The notes under the pieces: model-generated
The model's database searches: none
What the model saw: only the letters and a program-made list of their open reading frames with translations
What the model was told of the DNA's origin: nothing
Program-made: the position numbers and the translations under genes
Shown here: positions 60,051 to 64,000 of the stretch, piece by piece
Layout of the letters: each line of letters starts with the position of its first letter
How positions within the stretch are numbered: the stretch's first letter is position 1
Origin: Allomuricauda sp. NBRC 101325
GTDB lineage: Bacteria > Bacteroidota > Bacteroidia > Flavobacteriales > Flavobacteriaceae
Direction: 5' to 3'
Length of the DNA: 64,000 nucleotides
Assembly: GCF_030268205.1 (NCBI RefSeq)
Contig: NZ_BSQF01000001.1
Span: 850,649-914,648 of the forward strand

Positions 60051-61190
60051 TTAATGATGATCCTCTTCTACTGCCATTCCAAAATAAAGGGCCGACAACA
60101 TGGTAAAAATATACGCTTGCAATGCGGCAACCAACAATTCCAACAAGGAAAGGGCAAATGCCAACACAAACGATAATGGACTTCCTATCCAGTTCTGAAA
60201 AATGAACATTAGTCCGATAATACTCATCAATACTACGTGACCTGCTGTGATGTTGGCATACAAACGAATCATCAATGAAAATGGTTTGATGAAAGTTCCC
60301 AACAATTCAATTGGCGCCAATATAATTTTCATGGGGGCAGGTACGCCTGGCATCCAGAAAATGTGTTTCCAGTAGTTTTTGTTCCCAGAGAATGTAGTGA
60401 TCAAATAGGTGATCAATGCCAAGGCAAAGGTTACAGCAATGTTGTTGGTTACGTTTACACCAAGTGGGGTAAGACCCAACAAGTTGATGATCCACACAAA
60501 GAAGAATACGGTAAGCAAATAGCTCATGTATTTTTTGTACTTGTGATCACCAATGTTCGGGATTGCAATTTCGTCACGAACAAAAAGGACCAATGGCTCC
60601 AATACTCTTCCCACACCTTTAGGCAAACTGTTCTTTTTGTAATTGTTGGCAACGCCACGGAACATCAAGAACATCAATAAGCCTACAAATATGATGAACA
60701 CCACATTTTTGGTAATTGAAAAATCCAAAGGCTTTTCGTTTGATGGGTGGGAATCATCTACCACCAAGTTCTCTCCAAATGCATCCTCTTCATGGGTCTC
60801 TTCGCCATGATGACCACCAAAATTGATAGTGCCCTCAGCATCTGTCTTGTAAATTTTATTGTGATAAAGTGCGTAGTAGTTTCCACCTGCTTCAGCAACA
60901 CCTTCTCCGTGCTCCAATTGTGCAGAAGAGAACACTTTTAGACCGTTGTCCCACAAAATAACTGGCAATGGAAAGCCAATATATTTGTGCTCACCCTCAT
61001 CCGTAGTATAGGAATACAGGGTAAAATCATGCGAATCTAGAAGGTGGTGGTCGATGTACTCCTTGATTTGGGTCTTCAAGTCGTGTGCACCTGTTTCAAC
61101 TTCTTCTCCTTCATGGCTTTGGGCCGATACAAATCCCGTAATCAATAGTGTTACGGCAACTAATTTTTTACTGAAAAAAGAATATCGCAT
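60051..61190 (-). CDS. atpB: ATP synthase a subunit
   Basis: A 379-residue subunit a, the proton-channel half of Fo. A signal-like N terminus and an extra periplasmic domain of some 120 residues (GHHGEETHEEDAFGENL) precede the five-helix core, a form I know from Bacteroidota. The essential Arg lies in SLMIRLYANITAGHVVL, and LVAALQAYIFTMLSALYFG is the terminal helix. Start chosen at ATG 61190 (MRYSFFSKK). Confidence 0.95.
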   Translation of the reverse strand: MRYSFFSKKLVAVTLLITGFVSAQSHEGEEVETGAHDLKTQIKEYIDHHLLDSHDFTLYSYTTDEGEHKYIGFPLPVILWDNGLKVFSSAQLEHGEGVAEAGGNYYALYHNKIYKTDAEGTINFGGHHGEETHEEDAFGENLVVDDSHPSNEKPLDFSITKNVVFIIFVGLLMFLMFRGVANNYKKNSLPKGVGRVLEPLVLFVRDEIAIPNIGDHKYKKYMSYLLTVFFFVWIINLLGLTPLGVNVTNNIAVTFALALITYLITTFSGNKNYWKHIFWMPGVPAPMKIILAPIELLGTFIKPFSLMIRLYANITAGHVVLMSIIGLMFIFQNWIGSPLSFVLAFALSLLELLVAALQAYIFTMLSALYFGMAVEEDHH

Positions 61191-61306
61191 ATGATCCAAC
61201 TAATGGGTCCTCAAAAATTGGTGCAAAAATACATTCCTCATTTCAAAGAAAAAAGCTTTTTTAAGTATTATTTGTTAAGCCTATTTTTTTGGTTGATTTC
61301 AGACCT

Positions 61307-61699
61307 TTATCTCACAGTATTAAGCAGTTTCACCAAAAAGAAGGTTTCCAACACCAATGAAAATCCGTAAGGGATAAAAAAAGCCAGGAACTCCGTGCGT
61401 TCCAAAACGCCGTCTTGGTGATAGGAGGGGTATAGAAAAATGAAGAAAAGCGTGAATTTTACCAAGCTCCCACCCAAAAAAAAGAAGCCCATCAAATCGC
61501 GGTATTTGTCCCTAAATATATATATGGTAAAAAACACAATTGCGGCCATGATGGCATTCAGCACATAACTTTTTACCAATTGAAGACTCGTGACGTCAAA
61601 TTCTCCATGATCCAATATGTGGGAATGACCAAAAAAAAGGGCTACAAGGCCCAAGATCAAAATAAAGGTAAAATAATACGGATAGGCGCTGATCTTCAA
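61307..61699 (-). CDS. Small membrane protein upstream of atpB (DUF6168-like)
   Basis: A 130-residue protein with four hydrophobic helices (FTFILILGLVALFFG, YVLNAIMAAIVFFTIYIF, MGFFFLGGSLVKFTLFF, FFIPYGFSLVLETFFLV). It occupies the place of AtpI in the operon and may help in c-ring assembly or as an ion carrier. I think it matches DUF6168; the role is inferred from position. It overlaps atpZ by four bases. Confidence 0.7.
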   Translation of the reverse strand: MKISAYPYYFTFILILGLVALFFGHSHILDHGEFDVTSLQLVKSYVLNAIMAAIVFFTIYIFRDKYRDLMGFFFLGGSLVKFTLFFIFLYPSYHQDGVLERTEFLAFFIPYGFSLVLETFFLVKLLNTVR

Positions 61700-61926
61700 T
61701 TATTGATTCTTTTCAATTGTTGCAGTACCAAATATATGGAGATCGCCACTCCCAGAATGGTGCAAATGGCCAGAAAGATTTTCTCGGTTCCAAAATAACC
61801 GTCTAACCACTGCCCTCCTTTGACGGCCAAATAAATCACAACGCCCATTTGAATGGCAGAACCAGACAAACGGGCGGCGGTATTAATAGAGTTCTTTATG
61901 TTCTTAGGAGACTTTTGCTGGCTCAT
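61696..61926 (-). CDS. atpZ: AtpZ/AtpI family protein
   Basis: A 76-residue membrane protein with two helices (LSGSAIQMGVVIYLAVKGGQ and IFLAICTILGVAISIYLVL) and the family middle GQWLDGYFGT. AtpZ-type proteins help assemble or supply ions to F-type ATP synthase. Start chosen at ATG 61926 (MSQQKSPKN), which overlaps the bactofilin end by 23 bp; longer frames lie in bactofilin sequence. Confidence 0.85.
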   Translation of the reverse strand: MSQQKSPKNIKNSINTAARLSGSAIQMGVVIYLAVKGGQWLDGYFGTEKIFLAICTILGVAISIYLVLQQLKRINN

Positions 61927-62320
61927 TTTTGTTCGACTCCAATTTTGGTGTAGCAACAGCTCCTTTGCCCATGGTACAGGCTGCATTAAAAGTTGCTCCT
62001 GGCTCAACGGCCAATTTGGCCACACTAACTGTTCCTTCAATTGTGGCTGAAGATTTAAGGGATAACAGATCCTTCACCAAAAGCTCACCGTTGAATTTAC
62101 CTTCGATATCGGCATTAACGCATTCTACCTTTCCGTTGATGTAACCATCCTTTCCGATAACTACTTTACCGGAAGTTTTTACGTTACCTTCTAATTTTCC
62201 ATCGATTCTAAAATCAGCTTCGGAAGTAATATCACCCTTTATCTTGGTGTTCTTTTCTATTCGGTTGGGCTGTCCGCCAAATTCTGTCATAGGCCGTGGT
62301 TTTTTGTTGTCAGAAAACAT
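61904..62320 (-). CDS. Bactofilin
   Basis: A 138-residue bactofilin, a polymer-forming beta-helical cytoskeletal protein. The core repeats are GDITSEADFRIDGKLEGNVK, SGKVVIGKDGYINGKVE and VNADIEGKFNGELLVKDLL. It forms filaments at the inner membrane that place cell-wall enzymes. It lies between the sprE/porW gene (21 bp) and atpZ, with which it overlaps. Confidence 0.92.
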   Translation of the reverse strand: MFSDNKKPRPMTEFGGQPNRIEKNTKIKGDITSEADFRIDGKLEGNVKTSGKVVIGKDGYINGKVECVNADIEGKFNGELLVKDLLSLKSSATIEGTVSVAKLAVEPGATFNAACTMGKGAVATPKLESNKNEPAKVS

Positions 62321-62341
62321 TGTGTTCTTGGATTTTGGGGT

Positions 62342-64000
62342 TTAAAATTGTGCTTTGTATGATTCGAGGTTTTTGTGTACTTGGATGATTTTATAATTAT
62401 CTGATAAAACTACAAAATTCTCATCTTTAATGCGATAGTCCTTATTGTTTTTTATAAGCTCGGCAAAGCCAAGGGCAAAGTCTTTGCCCCTAAACCCGTG
62501 AACCACCACAAACTCTTTTTCCAAGTCGTAAATGTCCTTGGAAACTATGTTTTTGTATCTCAACTCTTGTACTACTTCTTCCAAACGCTTCTTTAAAGCT
62601 TCAGCTTTTTCGTCGTTAGACCTGCTGAAGGTAAAGACCACTTTCCAGTTTCCTGCTCCTGTAGAACCCGTTTCTGGGGAGAAATCCTTGCCCTCTAATT
62701 TGGGCAATTGCTCTTTTACCATTTGTTCGGCCTTTTTACCCTCGGGATTGTTTGGATAGGTCAACGCCACATAATTCAATGCTTCTTTAAATGGTTCAAA
62801 ACCTTGAAGACGGCCAATGGCATTGGCTTTCAACATTTCAAATTTGGGCACGATTGGGTCGCCCGTAAATTTGTTGATGTACTCTTCCGAAAGGGTTATC
62901 ACTTGCAAATAGTCTTGCTGCTGGTATTGTTTGAACAAGGCATTGTAACGCGCATCTGGACTATCGGTATTTCCGTCCAACACCGCTTGCGGATTTAAAA
63001 GTATCTCAGCATAACGGGTTCCTGAGTGATTTCGGATAATATCTTGTTTCATTTGGTCTGCCAATACTACCGTTCCAGATTCCTCATAAATTTTGTAGAG
63101 GTTGTATTTGGAGGGTAAAATCAAACGCTCTTCTGGGTCGGAATCCAAAACGTTCTCTAACTTGGAGGCTGCCAACAGGTTGTCTTTGAATTTTTCTTTG
63201 TAGATCAAACCCAGTTGATAGTTAGCAAAATTTCTTTCGCCCCTTAGGCTATCAATCACAGATGCCTCGGTTGGAACCGTTCCTAAATAATAATCTACAG
63301 AATATTTTTGGTCTTGGGTCAGATTCTCTCCATCGGCGCTGGCAACCACTGTTTCTCCTGTTGCTTCGGAAACCAAGGTTCTTGCCTTGTTGCTCCATCG
63401 CCAATCGTCCTCTAGCGCTCTTTCGCCCCAACGGGTTCGGAACTCGTTTTTACCGTAGCCCAAACTGGTGATGTTGTAAAAATAGAACTTGCCTTGGTTT
63501 TCCTTCCCGCCTTGACTGTTGGCAAAAGCTGCGAATCCTGCTTCGGTTCTTTTCTTTTCTTCATCGGCCGCTAGTTCTTCTTTGCGTTTTAATTCGGCAA
63601 TATAGTCCTCAAAATAGGCTTTGCGTTCGGCTTCGGGCATTTCGTAAAGGGTAATGACACTATCAGCATTTTGCGCAATATCTTCATACTTGATCACATC
63701 TTCCAAATTGTCCAATTTCTTCTGAATGTTTCGATGCTCTCTCGTATTTTCTTTGAGATTGGTCAAAGTGCTGTCGTAGTAAGCCCCAGCGGTTTTGTAT
63801 TCGTCTTGGTCAAAGTAGTAATCGGCCAAGCTTTGGTAGTTGAAAGAATTTAACTTGCGGTCGCCCTGTGTTGCTTTAATGGATTTGTTGTAGTAGGCAA
63901 TCGCCAAACTATCGGAACCTGTGGCCAAATGAAACTGTGCCACTTCCCTATAAATTTTATCCAAAAAAGGGCGGTTTTCCCTATTTTCCTCCAATTTGGT
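62342..64000 (-). CDS. porW: Gliding/T9SS TPR protein SprE/PorW, C-terminal part (partial)
   Basis: The last 552 codons of a larger minus-strand gene; the start lies past the right edge. The visible part begins with TPR units (AIAYYNKSIKATQGDRK, YKTAGAYYDSTLTNLKE), then RWGERALEDDWRWSN, more TPRs and a C-terminal domain with NWKVVFTFSRSNDEKAEALK. This order fits SprE/PorW of the type IX secretion system, an outer-membrane-associated lipoprotein needed for gliding. The name is fairly sure, although the lipobox is out of view. Confidence 0.78.
   Translation of the reverse strand, partial: TKLEENRENRPFLDKIYREVAQFHLATGSDSLAIAYYNKSIKATQGDRKLNSFNYQSLADYYFDQDEYKTAGAYYDSTLTNLKENTREHRNIQKKLDNLEDVIKYEDIAQNADSVITLYEMPEAERKAYFEDYIAELKRKEELAADEEKKRTEAGFAAFANSQGGKENQGKFYFYNITSLGYGKNEFRTRWGERALEDDWRWSNKARTLVSEATGETVVASADGENLTQDQKYSVDYYLGTVPTEASVIDSLRGERNFANYQLGLIYKEKFKDNLLAASKLENVLDSDPEERLILPSKYNLYKIYEESGTVVLADQMKQDIIRNHSGTRYAEILLNPQAVLDGNTDSPDARYNALFKQYQQQDYLQVITLSEEYINKFTGDPIVPKFEMLKANAIGRLQGFEPFKEALNYVALTYPNNPEGKKAEQMVKEQLPKLEGKDFSPETGSTGAGNWKVVFTFSRSNDEKAEALKKRLEEVVQELRYKNIVSKDIYDLEKEFVVVHGFRGKDFALGFAELIKNNKDYRIKDENFVVLSDNYKIIQVHKNLESYKAQF

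Overview
The window is about 64 kb of chromosomal DNA from a member of the Flavobacteriaceae (Bacteroidota). The evidence is the gene set: GldH and an SprE/PorW-type protein of gliding and type IX secretion, DUF3078, DUF4292, DUF2480, a fused SdhC/D cytochrome b, and an atpB with a long N-terminal extension. AT-rich TAnnTTTG promoter boxes and weak ribosome binding sites agree. A Muricauda/Allomuricauda-like genus is a guess from overall character. No rRNA, tRNA, CRISPR array, insertion sequence or prophage was seen.

Layout: (1) 1-3.9 kb: the hflX tail, a DUF3078 outer-membrane protein, a lipoprotein with seven WKNG repeats, and DUF2480. (2) 3.9-10.4 kb, minus strand: a full suf iron-sulfur operon (IscA/SufA-type carrier, sufB, sufC, sufD, sufS, sufE, DUF59/SufT) with a candidate promoter and a possible 34-aa leader ORF. 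(3) 10.4-21.7 kb: thiL, a small zinc-ribbon-like protein, brnQ, a FISUMP lipoprotein between repeat-rich gaps, an esterase/methyltransferase pair, a CDF-like membrane protein with two small membrane proteins, pepP, DUF2721 and rimK. (4) 21.8-25.3 kb: sdhCAB. (5) 25.5-27.6 kb: an accessory patch with an orphan vsr, an XRE/S24 repressor, an unknown divergent gene and a GNAT, with two matching candidate operators. (6) 27.6-34.9 kb: a tiny transcription unit, the scoAB CoA-transferase interrupted by a four-helix-bundle gene, then pbp1A-gldH-ricT and trhO. (7) 35.2-41 kb: recA, an ECF sigma module, a LytS-like kinase with a degenerate ATP site, plsC and yeaQ. (8) 41-52.8 kb: trpS, two GIY-YIG proteins, dprA, an HU-like/SPOR protein, a thioesterase, an aldo/keto reductase, and an envelope cluster (EnvC-like, DUF4292, TPR, nucleotidyltransferase, dut, flippase). 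(9) 53-55.8 kb: an unusual lipoprotein island whose HExxH lipoprotein and small partner appear duplicated, with one copy reduced to a C-terminal tail. (10) 56-64 kb: atp genes Z/I, B, E, F, H, A, G without atpD/atpC, then bactofilin and SprE/PorW.

Most of the window is housekeeping. The most unusual parts are the 53-55.8 kb duplicated partner-gene island bracketed by identical terminators, the repressor patch at 26.7 kb, several compact candidate transcripts or structured elements, and families of intergenic palindromes. One of these palindromes sits inside the atp operon, and two flank a GIY-YIG gene.
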